Source: Thermoproteota archaeon (GTDB lineage Archaea; Thermoproteota; EX4484-205; JAAOZP01). From it: 9,736 nt of DNA. Of the stretch, positions 1-6,800 are shown in pieces. Numbering within the stretch: position 1 is the stretch's first letter; each line of letters begins with the position of its first letter. Under the pieces are notes generated by a model that ran no database searches, was not told where the DNA came from, and was given only the letters and a program-made list of their open reading frames with translations. The stretch is taken from the NCBI GenBank assembly GCA_026414125.1, contig JAOAJQ010000034.1, forward strand, positions 1-9,736, read 5' to 3'. The translations under genes and the position numbers were made by a program.

Positions 1-204
1 GTCTAGGGCCTCCGGCTGTCTCGAAATAATCGTCATGTCTTCTCTGCTCAACGTAAGTGTCCATATTACCAGATACTTCCTCTTAGCCCGAGAAAACTTG
101 TCAACCTTTTTCTCACTCACTTTTTCCTGCAAATGTTTCCTATTATACTGCGCTTGGATGAAAATAAACATTCTTAACCATTTCTGAACAGTCTTTCCTA
201 TGTT
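1..204 (-). pseudogene. Minus-strand reading frame cut by window edge; possible decayed transposase, or 5' end of an unknown gene
   Basis: On the minus strand the frame is open from a stop at 207-205 down to base 1. Possible starts are ATG at 171 and GTG at 120. The GTG is preceded by AGGA, and a TATA-like GTATAATA at 149-142 lies about 26 bp upstream, so a real gene starting at 120 is possible. Its readable part includes KRKYLVIWTLTLSREDM and ISRQPEALD. Upstream in the same frame, across the stop, is NIGKTVQKWLRMF. A helix-turn-helix-like piece, then VDKF, a K-Y-L-V-I-W strand and an S-R-x-x-x-A-L-D ending loosely recall the layout of IS6-like DDE transposases (VDET, YLW, S-R-x-x-x-L-D-A). 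That resemblance is weak and from memory. Only the N-terminal part is in the window. Confidence 0.35.
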
Positions 205-536
205 TTAACCGGTTTTGACAGAGTAGGCTTCAGCAGAGCCAGCTGCAACAATCATGAATGAGGAGGGAATGCTACATCTTTTTCGTAATAACCCTTACAA
301 CGTTTCCCATTTGCTTATTTTCAGATAAAAATACTGTTAAGAGAATCAATAATGAACTTTTTAACCTCATTAAGACACTTAAATCTGTTTTTAACCTTTT
401 TTGTCAGTCATGAATCCGGAATGATGGATTTAAAACCGTCTATTTCGTAGCCCAATGACTAGAAAAAAGGGAAAATAGCAGGATTTTTAATAAAGATTAT
501 TTTTAAGTTTTTAGATTTCCTCTTCGTCCTTAGCAG
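205..536. other. AT-rich intergenic stretch, no gene supported
   Basis: No open frame of useful length and no coding-like composition is seen on either strand. It holds T-rich tracts, two exact copies of TTTTTAACCT (358-367 and 388-397), a shorter TTTTAACC at 203-210 that runs into an AACCGGTT palindrome (207-214), and TTTTTAATAAAG-type sequence near 484-500 that could be the old promoter of the decayed hicBA pair. I see no tRNA, CRISPR repeat or convincing hairpin. Confidence 0.5.
358..397 (+). repeat. Direct repeat TTTTTAACCT x2, 30-bp period
   Basis: Identical 10-mers sit at 358-367 and 388-397, and an 8-base match (TTTTAACC) at 203-210. They lie in an AT-rich intergenic stretch where chance matches are easy, so function is not claimed. 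Confidence 0.4.
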
Positions 537-699
537 CGTTCGTTTGTGGCATCTGTTCCAGAGCTGCCTGGCTTTCATACTCAAGCCGAGACTCGATGAA
601 TTGACTGATAGGATTAGGGAGGCTGAGGCTGTTGAGGGTGTTGAACTTGTTGGAGCACAGTTCGTAGAGGTTTCGGTAAAGTGGGCTTACGGCCGTTAG
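537..699 (+). pseudogene. hicB: Decayed HicB-family antitoxin
   Basis: No single frame is open, but two segments join into a HicB-like protein. Bases 537-593 read FVASVPELPGFHTQAET, matching the family signature V-P-E-L-P-G-C-x-T-Q-x-x-T-L-x-E-A. The usual Cys is Phe here. The frame then ends in TGA (597-599). Moving to the next frame at 592 continues as LDELTDRIREAE and then VELVGAQFVEVSV, the normal HicB helix and C-terminal strand, ending at TAG 697-699. Restoring two bases near 592 would join the halves. The first 15 or so codons are not readable. HicB normally neutralises and represses the adjacent HicA toxin, and the hicA remnant follows directly, slightly overlapping. Family identity is inferred from motif order. 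Inactivation is seen in the sequence unless the indels are assembly errors. Confidence 0.6.
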
Positions 700-909
700 C
701 CGCAAGGATGTTATTAAAATACTGGTTAAGATGGGGTTGTAGTTCAAGGGCAGCGTGGAAGCCATGTTTTCCTAAGGCATCCTGATGGTAGAGCTATAGT
801 CATACCGGTGCATCCTGGTGAGGAGATAGGCAGAGGTTTGTTGTCAAAGATAGTAAAGGAGGCTAAGCTTACAAGGGAGGAGTTTCTCAAGTTGATGGAA
901 GAAGTTTAA
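686..909 (+). pseudogene. hicA: Frameshifted HicA-family mRNA interferase toxin
   Basis: HicA is a small dsRBD-fold ribonuclease that cleaves mRNA using one His. Bases 686-736 read LTAVSRKDVIKILVKMG, the HicA N-terminal helix (usual form L-P-x-V-S-G-x-x-V-I-x-x-L-x-x-x-G-F). The frame then hits TAG at 740-742. If one base is restored at 737-738 (TT to TTT, a Phe codon), the next frame continues as VVQGQRGSHVFLRHPDGR, then VIPVHPGEEIGRGLL and SKIVKEAKLTREEFLKLMEE, with a TAA at 907-909. The catalytic-type His in G-S-H, the HPDGR turn, the V-P-x-H-x-G-x-E-I strand and the C-terminal helix are all present, at about the usual family length. No ATG, GTG or TTG start remains in the N-terminal frame, since TAA is at 677-679. 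This looks like a recently broken toxin: motifs are intact but start and frame are lost. Confidence 0.75.
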
Positions 910-1103
910 GATAAACCGAAATGGTAAGTTTAATGACTGTAAGGGAGAAAGATTACGCAAGGAAGCGTATGCTAATTCTCGCTTCTGATATGCCGCGTAG
1001 GAATGCTTCTTGTGCTGATGGTTTGTAGGTTAGTGTTATCGTTGTGAGGGAAGTGTTGGGACGCTGGTTTCTGGCTTTAGCAGCTTCTTGTTTTTGAAAA
1101 AAG
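910..1103. other. Intergenic region between hicA remnant and vapB promoter
   Basis: A short ATG frame (933-1028, 31 codons, beginning MTVREKDYARKRM) ends in TAG and would run on to TGA near 1095 if that stop were ignored. I recognise no family and see no ribosome-binding site. It may be part of the same decay zone as hicBA. Confidence 0.3.
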
Positions 1104-1117
1104 CTTATATGCCGGAA

Positions 1118-1124
1118 GTATATA
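1118..1124 (+). promoter_or_regulatory. TATA box for vapBC
   Basis: GTATATA is centred about 26 bp upstream of the vapB ATG at 1147, as expected for a leaderless archaeal message. A second AT-rich box, CTTATAT at 1104-1110, would place the transcript start near 1133 and leave a short leader. I cannot tell which is used. Confidence 0.5.
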
Positions 1125-1143
1125 CGTATGTACGGGTATACGT
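1124..1143. promoter_or_regulatory. Inverted repeat, candidate VapB operator
   Basis: ACGTAT (1124-1129) and ATACGT (1138-1143) are perfect reverse complements separated by 8 bases. The repeat covers the space between the TATA box and the vapB start codon. Ribbon-helix-helix antitoxins usually repress their own operon by binding such palindromes, so this is a natural autoregulatory site. Binding is inferred. Confidence 0.5.
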
Positions 1144-1146
1144 GGT

Positions 1147-1434
1147 ATGAGTAGGAGGAAGCTGACCCTAAGCATTGATGAAAACCTGATTAGGGAGATT
1201 AAGGCAATGTTGGCTAGTGAAGGATCCAGTTTAAGCAGTGTCGTCGAGGAGTTTCTGGGTTCTCTGACGTCGAGATGGCTTGAGGAAATGGCTGAGGATT
1301 TAGGCTTAGGCGGTTTAGAACCGCTGGACCCGGCTGATATACCTGGTTCAAGGCCGAAGGGGTATGATTCTGCTAAACTGGTTAGGGAGCTTAGGGAGCA
1401 AAGATTCTCTACAACGGGTGTTTCAATTGGGTGA
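1147..1434 (+). CDS. vapB: VapB-type ribbon-helix-helix antitoxin
   Basis: This 95-aa protein opens with RRKLTLSIDENLIREIK, a beta strand followed by a helix typical of ribbon-helix-helix DNA-binding antitoxins. A second helix follows around residues 27-43 (SSLSSVVEEFLGSL). The remainder (about 45-95) is acidic and Gly/Pro-rich, then charged (KLVRELREQRF). It is probably the flexible tail that wraps the toxin. The gene overlaps the start of the PIN-domain gene behind it, the standard vapBC arrangement, so the two are translationally coupled. The partner toxin supports the assignment more than the sequence alone does. The exact antitoxin subfamily (for example DUF6364-like) is uncertain. The start is ATG at 1147, fitting a TATA box at 1118-1124. 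Confidence 0.8.
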   Translation: MSRRKLTLSIDENLIREIKAMLASEGSSLSSVVEEFLGSLTSRWLEEMAEDLGLGGLEPLDPADIPGSRPKGYDSAKLVRELREQRFSTTGVSIG

Positions 1435-1870
1435 ACGCTACTATTTGGATACGAGTGCCATAGTTAAGAGATACGTTGAGGAGTATGGAAGCCGGACGGT
1501 TGACGATTTGTTTAACAAGGCGCATAAAGGTTCAGTGACAATAGTCTTCTCATACTGGAATGTTGGCGAAGCGGCCGTAGTATTCGACAAGTATGGGGAG
1601 AAACTGGGGTTGGAAAGCACTGGGGTTTTTAGGATGATGCTCAGGGAGCTTAGAATGCTTCTCAGGACGCGTTCCGCGATTCTAGTTAACGTGACGCCGA
1701 AAATCATTAGGGAATCTGTAAAGCTTGTTTTCAACCACCATCTTTACGTTGCTGACGCTGTTCAAATAGTATCTGCGAAGCAAATGGATGCACGTATGTT
1801 TGTTACGGGTGATGCGAGGCTTGCTGAGGCAAGCATGGCTGAGGGTCTGGAGACACTCTGTTTAGCCTAG
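1418..1870 (+). CDS. vapC: VapC toxin, PIN-domain ribonuclease
   Basis: VapC toxins are Mg2+-dependent ribonucleases that cleave tRNA or rRNA and arrest translation until VapB rebinds them. With a GTG start at 1418 the protein is 150 aa. PIN acidic residues are in order: D11 in YYLDTSAIVKRY, E51 in NVGEAA, D113 in VADAVQ and D132 in FVTGDARL, so the active site looks complete. The C-terminal GDARLAEAS...GLE segment is typical of the family. I chose 1418 because the PIN strand then begins near residue 8, as is usual, and the gene overlaps vapB by 17 bases. TTG 1427 is equally plausible, and ATG 1364 would add an unusual 18-residue leader and a 71-base overlap. It ends 65 bases before the elp3 start chosen here. 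Confidence 0.85.
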   Translation: MFQLGERYYLDTSAIVKRYVEEYGSRTVDDLFNKAHKGSVTIVFSYWNVGEAAVVFDKYGEKLGLESTGVFRMMLRELRMLLRTRSAILVNVTPKIIRESVKLVFNHHLYVADAVQIVSAKQMDARMFVTGDARLAEASMAEGLETLCLA

Positions 1871-1893
1871 GCTGTTATAGCGTGCGCTGCAAA

Positions 1894-1900
1894 TTTAATA
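1894..1900 (+). promoter_or_regulatory. TATA-like box upstream of elp3
   Basis: TTTAATA lies about 39 bp before the ATG at 1936, predicting a leader of roughly a dozen bases. It sits downstream of the alternative GTG at 1882, which argues against that earlier start. Confidence 0.4.
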
Positions 1901-1935
1901 AGCCTGATGGTTTCCAAGAGTTAAGCACGAGTAGA

Positions 1936-3534
1936 ATGGAGTCTGAGGAGACGGTTAAGACAAGCAACTACTGGGCTGCCTGCAGAGAGATAGCTGGGCT
2001 CCTGGCTTCTGAGAAGCAGGTTGACAGGCGGATGGTTCACAGGGTTAAGCTCACGGTTTCATCAAGGTTCAGGCTTCCCAAGGTTCCTTCTAACAGCGAT
2101 ATTCTTACGAGTGCTCCGGAGAGCCTTAGGGAGAGGCTTAAGAGTATTCTTATGGTTAAGCCCTCAAGGAGCTCCTCAGGCGTTGTTGTCGTCGCAGCGA
2201 TGACCATGCCGATGCCATGCCCACACGGGAGATGCCTTTACTGTCCAGGCGGCCCCTCCAGGAATACTCCTCAAAGCTATACTGGTCTTGAGCCGGCTGC
2301 GATGAGGGCTATTCAGAACGATTATGATGCTTTCAAACAGGTCTCCCAGAGGATTAGGCAGCTTGAGGCGGGTGGGCATGCTGTGCAGAAGGCTGAGCTG
2401 ATAATAATGGGGGGAACGTTTCCCGCCTCCCCCTTGGAATACCAGGAGGCTTTTGTTAAAGGCTGTTTCGACGCTTTAAACGGCAGGATATCAGCCTCCC
2501 TGGAGGAAGCTCATATGCTCAACGAGTCTTCGAGAATAAGGTGTGTAGGCTTAACTGTTGAGACGAGGCCTGACTACTGCAGGGAGAACCATGTGGATGA
2601 AATGCTTAAAATGGGTGTTACAAGGGTTGAAATAGGTGTTCAAACGCTTAGGGACTATATACTGAGTCTTGTTAAAAGGGGGCATAGTGTTGAGGATACT
2701 GTTCACGCGTTTAGGGTTGCCAAGGACTCTGGCCTTAAGATTGTGGCCCACATGATGCCTGGGCTGCCGGGTCTTACTGTTGAAGAATCTATTGAAGATT
2801 TTAAAACACTCTTTTTCGACGAAAGGTTTAGGCCGGATATGGTTAAGATCTATCCTACTCTGGTTGTCGAAGGTACTGGTCTCTACGAGGCTTGGGCCAA
2901 GGGGGAATACAGGCCGCTTGGCGACGAGGAGGCTGCTCAACTAGTCGCCAGAATTCTCGAGTTTACTCCGCCATGGGTAAGGGTTATGAGGGTTCAGAGA
3001 GATATTCCTGCGTACGCTATTGCCGCCGGCGTTAAGAAGAGCAACCTGAGAGAGCTGGCCCACAGGATTCTCGAATCAAAAGGGGCTAGGTGCCGTTGCA
3101 TAAGATGCAGGGAAGCAGGGTTCGCGAGGACTAGAGTTAACACTGAGAAAGTCGAGCTCGTAGTGAGAAGATACAGTGCCTCGGAAGGAGTTGAGTATTT
3201 CCTCAGCTTCGAGGATGTTGAGAACGACGTGCTCCTAGCCTACCTGAGGCTAAGAGAACCCTCTGCAAAGGCTCATAGGCCGGAAGTAAAGGAGTCTTGC
3301 TCCATGATAGTTAGAGAGTTGAAGGCTCTTGGAAGAGCTCTGCCGCTTAGAGCTAAGAGTAGTGAATCATGGCAGCATAAAGGCCTGGGTGCCAGGCTTA
3401 TGGCTGAGGCTGAGGAGCTGGCTAGAGAGAAAGGCGTTCGCAAGATGCTTGTTATATCTGCTGTCGGAGTGAGGGAATACTACAGGAGGCTTGGCTACTT
3501 TTTCGACGGCACCTACATGGTTAAGAATCTGTGA
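1936..3534 (+). CDS. elp3: Elp3: tRNA uridine(34) acetyltransferase (radical SAM + GNAT)
   Basis: Elp3 uses a radical-SAM [4Fe-4S] cluster and acetyl-CoA to build the carboxymethyl group on C5 of wobble uridine-34 in tRNA. In archaea it acts without the other Elongator subunits. The 532-aa product has an N-terminal tRNA-binding region. The radical SAM core carries MPMPCPHGRCLYCPGG, with cluster cysteines C95, C100 and C103 (C-x4-C-x2-C, shorter than the eukaryotic spacing), then QSYTGLEPAAMRAIQ and IIMGGTFPA. A basic Cys-rich segment, CRCIRC (C386, C388, C391), follows. The C-terminal GNAT domain has the acetyl-CoA loop QHKGLG at 480-485 and the closing YYRRLGY. ATG 1936 is preferred because the TATA-like box precedes it. 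GTG 1882 would add 18 residues with no family character. Downstream genes also serve tRNA, but gatE has its own TATA box, so co-transcription is not required. Confidence 0.95.
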   Translation: MESEETVKTSNYWAACREIAGLLASEKQVDRRMVHRVKLTVSSRFRLPKVPSNSDILTSAPESLRERLKSILMVKPSRSSSGVVVVAAMTMPMPCPHGRCLYCPGGPSRNTPQSYTGLEPAAMRAIQNDYDAFKQVSQRIRQLEAGGHAVQKAELIIMGGTFPASPLEYQEAFVKGCFDALNGRISASLEEAHMLNESSRIRCVGLTVETRPDYCRENHVDEMLKMGVTRVEIGVQTLRDYILSLVKRGHSVEDTVHAFRVAKDSGLKIVAHMMPGLPGLTVEESIEDFKTLFFDERFRPDMVKIYPTLVVEGTGLYEAWAKGEYRPLGDEEAAQLVARILEFTPPWVRVMRVQRDIPAYAIAAGVKKSNLRELAHRILESKGARCRCIRCREAGFARTRVNTEKVELVVRRYSASEGVEYFLSFEDVENDVLLAYLRLREPSAKAHRPEVKESCSMIVRELKALGRALPLRAKSSESWQHKGLGARLMAEAEELAREKGVRKMLVISAVGVREYYRRLGYFFDGTYMVKNL

Positions 3535-3550
3535 ATACCATGTGCTAAGG

Positions 3551-3558
3551 TTAAAATA
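3551..3558 (+). promoter_or_regulatory. TATA box for gatE-gatD
   Basis: TTAAAATA is centred about 28 bp before the TTG start at 3583, so transcription would begin at or just before the start codon. It lies in the 48-bp gap after elp3. Confidence 0.55.
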
Positions 3559-3582
3559 CCTCCGTAAGCATTCTAGCCCAGA

Positions 3583-5451
3583 TTGGGCTCTCTGAAAGTA
3601 GGATTAGAGTTTCACCAGCGCCTGGCGTTCCACAAGCTTTTCTGCAGCTGTCCCTCCACATCCTCGGGAGAAGCCTCGGGGAAAGTGGTGAGGAGGCTTA
3701 GGGCTTCTGCAAGCGAGCTGGGAGAGCTGGATCCTGCCGCGCTTGCTGAAGCCTCTAGAAGCAGGTTGTTCACATATCATGTTGACGACTCGTTCAACTG
3801 TCTCGTTGAGCTCGACGAGGAGCCTCCCCATCTTATTGACGATGAAATTTTTGATGCAGCGTTAGAGATAGCTCTCTACTTCAACATGACTGTTGTTGAC
3901 GAGGCGAGGGTGATGAGGAAGACGGTGATAGACGGCAGCAACACTTCGGGTTTTCAGAGAACACTGCTGGTGGCGCTGGGAAACGATGATTCTATTGTCG
4001 AGACTAGCGAGGGCCCGGTTAGGTTGAAGAGCCTATGCCTAGAGGAGGAGTCCGCCTTCATAGTTGAAAGCGGGAGAGAGGCTGCCGAGTATAGGCTTGA
4101 CAGGCTTGGGATCCCGCTTGTTGAAATAGCTACTGAACCGGATATCAAGAGTCCGTCGCAGGCTCTTGAGACCGCTGAGGAGGTTGGGCTAGCCTTAAGG
4201 ATGACTGGGAAGGTTATGAGGGGGCTTGGCACTATAAGGCAGGATCTAAACATAAGTGTCGAGGGCGGCGCCAGGCAGGAGATTAAAGGCGTGCAGAATC
4301 TTAAGCTGATACCGGAAATAGTTGAGAGAGAAGCGTTAAGGCAGAACAGCCTGCTTAGGATCAGAGACCTGTTGAGAACTAGATGCTCTCCAGAAAAGCT
4401 TACCTACGATCCCGTGGACCTGACGGGCGTCTTCAAGGAAACACGTTCCAAACTAATATTGAAAGCGCTTTCAAAGGGCGAGGTTGTCTACGGTTTGAAA
4501 GCACCGGGTTTCAAGGGACTGCTCGGAATGGAGCTTCAGCCCGGTAGGAGATTCGGAACCGAGCTGGCTGACTATGCTAGGGTTTGGGGAGGATTGCAGG
4601 GTATTATACACACGGATGAGCTTCCTGGCTACGGGATATCTGAAAAGGAGTTTACCGAAGCATGCAGGGTGCTTGGTCTTTCCGATGAGGATGCTGGCGT
4701 AATCGTAGTCGGAGAACTTGCGAGGGCTGAGGCTGCTCTGAAGGCTGTTTACAGCAGACTGCTTAAGGCTTTTGAAGGCGTCCCTTCTGAAACTAGAAGG
4801 GCTCTTGAAGATGGTAATACTGACTATCTTCGGCCTCTTCCTGGGTCTGCGAGAATGTATCCTGAGACGGATATTCCGCCAATCCCTGTTTCAAGGGAGA
4901 GGCTTGAAAGGATAAGGTTGACGCTTCCGAAGAAGCCTCAGGAGAAGATTAAGGAGCTTGAGGCAATCGGTTTAAGCAGCCACATGGCACAGCAATTGGT
5001 CAGATCCCATTATCTTTTCGTCTTCGAAAAATCTATTCTGGCCTCGGGGCTCACCCCTGTAGCCATAGCCTCATTCCTGCTGAACACCCTGCCGTACGTT
5101 AGGAGGGAGGGTGGGAAGGAATTCAGCGACGAGCAGCTTATCACCGTGCTCAGAACTTTTCCTAGCGACCTACCTAGGGATATGATTCAGGAAGCCTTGA
5201 CGCTTTTCGCTGATAAGCATATGAGCCTAGAGGAGGTTTACGAGGAGCTTAGGCGTAGGAGAGTCGGGGAGGAGGAGTTAAGGGCTGAGGCGAAACGCCT
5301 GGTGGAGGAAAACATTTCCTACGTTAAAGAGAAGGGTGTTAACTCGGTTAAACTGTTAATGGGCAGGATGATGGAGAAATTCAGGGGAGTTGCTGAGGGC
5401 GCGACGATCTACAGGATTCTCATGGAGGAGGTTAAGAGGAGGCTGGAGTAA
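3583..5451 (+). CDS. gatE: Glu-tRNA(Gln) amidotransferase subunit E
   Basis: GatE is the kinase and tRNA-binding subunit of the archaeal GatDE complex. It phosphorylates Glu on mischarged Glu-tRNA(Gln), and ammonia from GatD converts it to Gln. The enzyme is needed where no GlnRS exists and a non-discriminating GluRS charges tRNA(Gln). The 622-aa length is normal. It opens with KVGLEFHQRL and KLFCSCPS, has the cradle motif GSNTSGFQR at 118-126 and a GIPLVEIATEPD-type catalytic segment, then RQDLNIS at 219-225 and QEIKGVQNL. An AspRS-like insert domain follows (about 285-385, with GTELADYA and GIIHTDELPGYG), then PLPGSARMYPETDIPP and a helical YqeY-like tail. The start is TTG. The family motif begins at residue 5, so the N-terminus is short, and the TATA position fits a leaderless TTG. 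gatD begins 2 bases after its stop. Confidence 0.96.
   Translation: MGSLKVGLEFHQRLAFHKLFCSCPSTSSGEASGKVVRRLRASASELGELDPAALAEASRSRLFTYHVDDSFNCLVELDEEPPHLIDDEIFDAALEIALYFNMTVVDEARVMRKTVIDGSNTSGFQRTLLVALGNDDSIVETSEGPVRLKSLCLEEESAFIVESGREAAEYRLDRLGIPLVEIATEPDIKSPSQALETAEEVGLALRMTGKVMRGLGTIRQDLNISVEGGARQEIKGVQNLKLIPEIVEREALRQNSLLRIRDLLRTRCSPEKLTYDPVDLTGVFKETRSKLILKALSKGEVVYGLKAPGFKGLLGMELQPGRRFGTELADYARVWGGLQGIIHTDELPGYGISEKEFTEACRVLGLSDEDAGVIVVGELARAEAALKAVYSRLLKAFEGVPSETRRALEDGNTDYLRPLPGSARMYPETDIPPIPVSRERLERIRLTLPKKPQEKIKELEAIGLSSHMAQQLVRSHYLFVFEKSILASGLTPVAIASFLLNTLPYVRREGGKEFSDEQLITVLRTFPSDLPRDMIQEALTLFADKHMSLEEVYEELRRRRVGEEELRAEAKRLVEENISYVKEKGVNSVKLLMGRMMEKFRGVAEGATIYRILMEEVKRRLE
5436..5448 (+). 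promoter_or_regulatory. Shine-Dalgarno for gatD inside the gatE 3' end
   Basis: GAGGAGG (5436-5442) and GGAG (5445-5448) precede the gatD ATG at 5454; the second is spaced 5 bases from it. The internal operon gene appears to use a Shine-Dalgarno site, whereas promoter-proximal genes here look leaderless. Confidence 0.5.
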
Positions 5452-5453
5452 AA

Positions 5454-6800
5454 ATGCCTTATTCTGAAGAAGTTGAGAAAAAGCTTTCTGAAAAAGGCGT
5501 TAAGCCAGGTGATAGGATTCTGCTTAAACGGGGCAGGCTTATCGTGGAGGGTGTTCTCCTTCCCCGGGAGGAGGTGGACTTTGGAGACGGTTACGCTATC
5601 GTAATAAAGCTCGACAACGGTTACAACGTTGGGTTTAGACTGGACGACGGTGAGATAGTTAAGCTGGAGGGATCGGTTGAGCTCGGAAAGTTTAAGGCGT
5701 TGGAGAAGGTTGAGCAAGATAAGACGCTTCCACCGGTCTCAATATTTTCCACAGGCGGAACCATAAGCGCTAGAATAGACTACTATACTGGAGGCGTTTC
5801 AATGCTTTTCACGCCTGAAGAAGTATTCTACAATGTTCCGGAGGTTTTGAAAATAGCCTACTTGAGAAGGGTTGAAAGACTATTCAGCCTAGCGTCGGAA
5901 GACATGACTCACAGGGAATGGTCCACAATGGCTAGAAAGGCGGCTGAAAGCCTGTCTGAAGGTGACGCAGGTGTTCTGATTCTACATGGGACCGACACGA
6001 TGCACTATACTTCAGCAGCCCTCTCATTCATGCTCAGGGGCTTGAACGCTCCAGTTGTACTTATAGGTTCTCAGAGATCTAGCGACAGGGGTTCCAGGGA
6101 CTCGGATATGAACATAATCTGCGGGCTTAACGTGGCCACTAAGATGAACCTAGGCGAGGTGGTTGTATGCATGCACGCTGAGTCTGGGGATACTTTTAAC
6201 AACGTAATAAGGGGTACGAGAGTGAGGAAGATGCACTCTACTAGGAGGGATGCTTTCAAACCGGTGAATTCTCCTCCACTGGCCCGGGTCTGGCCAGATG
6301 GGCGGGTGGAAATGGTTGAGAAAGAGTTTAGGCCTAGGGGCACTGAGCCTCCTACTGTTGACGATGTTTTCGAGCCTAAGACTGCGCTGGTTAAAGCCTA
6401 CCCCGGTTCAGACCCGGAGGTTATTGATTTCCTAGTTGACAAGGGTTACAGGGGTATTGTGATAGAGGGCACTGGAATGGGGCATGTTCCGACAGAACCA
6501 TTAGATAGAAAACTATCTTGGGTAAATAGTGTAAAGAGAGGACTGGAGGAGGGAGTGGTTATAGCTATGGCTTCTCAATGCGTGTTCGGCAGAGTTGACC
6601 CCTACGTTTACAGAAATGCGCGGATAATGATGAAGCTGGGGGTAGTTTACTGCGAAGACATGCTAAGCGAAGTCGCGTATGTTAAGCTCGGGTGGCTTCT
6701 GGGCCATTGTTTTGACAATGAGACCGTTAAGAAGCTGATGCTGCATAATTTCGCTGGCGAAATCTCCATGAGATCTCTCTTCTCGACCTACCGGCTTTAA
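5454..6800 (+). CDS. gatD: Glu-tRNA(Gln) amidotransferase subunit D (asparaginase-like)
   Basis: GatD is the glutaminase that releases ammonia for GatE, built on a type I L-asparaginase fold. The 448-aa protein has an N-terminal beta-barrel domain (about 1-90, with GVKPGDRILLKRGRLIVEG) that distinguishes GatD from plain asparaginases. The catalytic domain carries STGGTIS, with T100 and T103, LHGTDTMHYTSAAL, with T180-D181, and K259 in RKMHSTRRDAF, matching the family Thr-Thr-Asp-Lys set. GSQRSSDRGSRDSD and IEGTGMGHVP are also as in GatD. The C-terminal asparaginase half ends in a helical segment, and length is normal. It is co-transcribed with gatE (2-base gap). Its TAA overlaps the stop codon of the convergent minus-strand gene, and a T-rich run at 6802-6818 could end plus-strand transcription. 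Confidence 0.97.
   Translation: MPYSEEVEKKLSEKGVKPGDRILLKRGRLIVEGVLLPREEVDFGDGYAIVIKLDNGYNVGFRLDDGEIVKLEGSVELGKFKALEKVEQDKTLPPVSIFSTGGTISARIDYYTGGVSMLFTPEEVFYNVPEVLKIAYLRRVERLFSLASEDMTHREWSTMARKAAESLSEGDAGVLILHGTDTMHYTSAALSFMLRGLNAPVVLIGSQRSSDRGSRDSDMNIICGLNVATKMNLGEVVVCMHAESGDTFNNVIRGTRVRKMHSTRRDAFKPVNSPPLARVWPDGRVEMVEKEFRPRGTEPPTVDDVFEPKTALVKAYPGSDPEVIDFLVDKGYRGIVIEGTGMGHVPTEPLDRKLSWVNSVKRGLEEGVVIAMASQCVFGRVDPYVYRNARIMMKLGVVYCEDMLSEVAYVKLGWLLGHCFDNETVKKLMLHNFAGEISMRSLFSTYRL

Noticed and set aside
511..765. 84-aa minus-strand ORF
   Set aside because: It is antisense to the hicB-hicA remnant, whose plus-strand reading carries clear family motifs; the minus protein has none.
933..1028. 31-codon ORF before vapB
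   Set aside because: It has no ribosome-binding site and no recognisable motif, and ends at a TAG within a decayed region; too weak to call a gene.
1364..1417. ATG at 1364 as the vapC start
   Set aside because: It adds 18 residues before the PIN strand and a 71-base overlap with vapB; GTG 1418 or TTG 1427 fits the family better.
1864..1873. Perfect palindrome AGCCTAGGCT at the vapC stop
   Set aside because: It has no loop, so it cannot be a terminator hairpin, and a 10-bp palindrome in about 10 kb is expected by chance.
1882..1935. GTG at 1882 as the elp3 start
   Set aside because: The extra residues lack family character and the TATA-like box at 1894-1900 would fall inside the gene.
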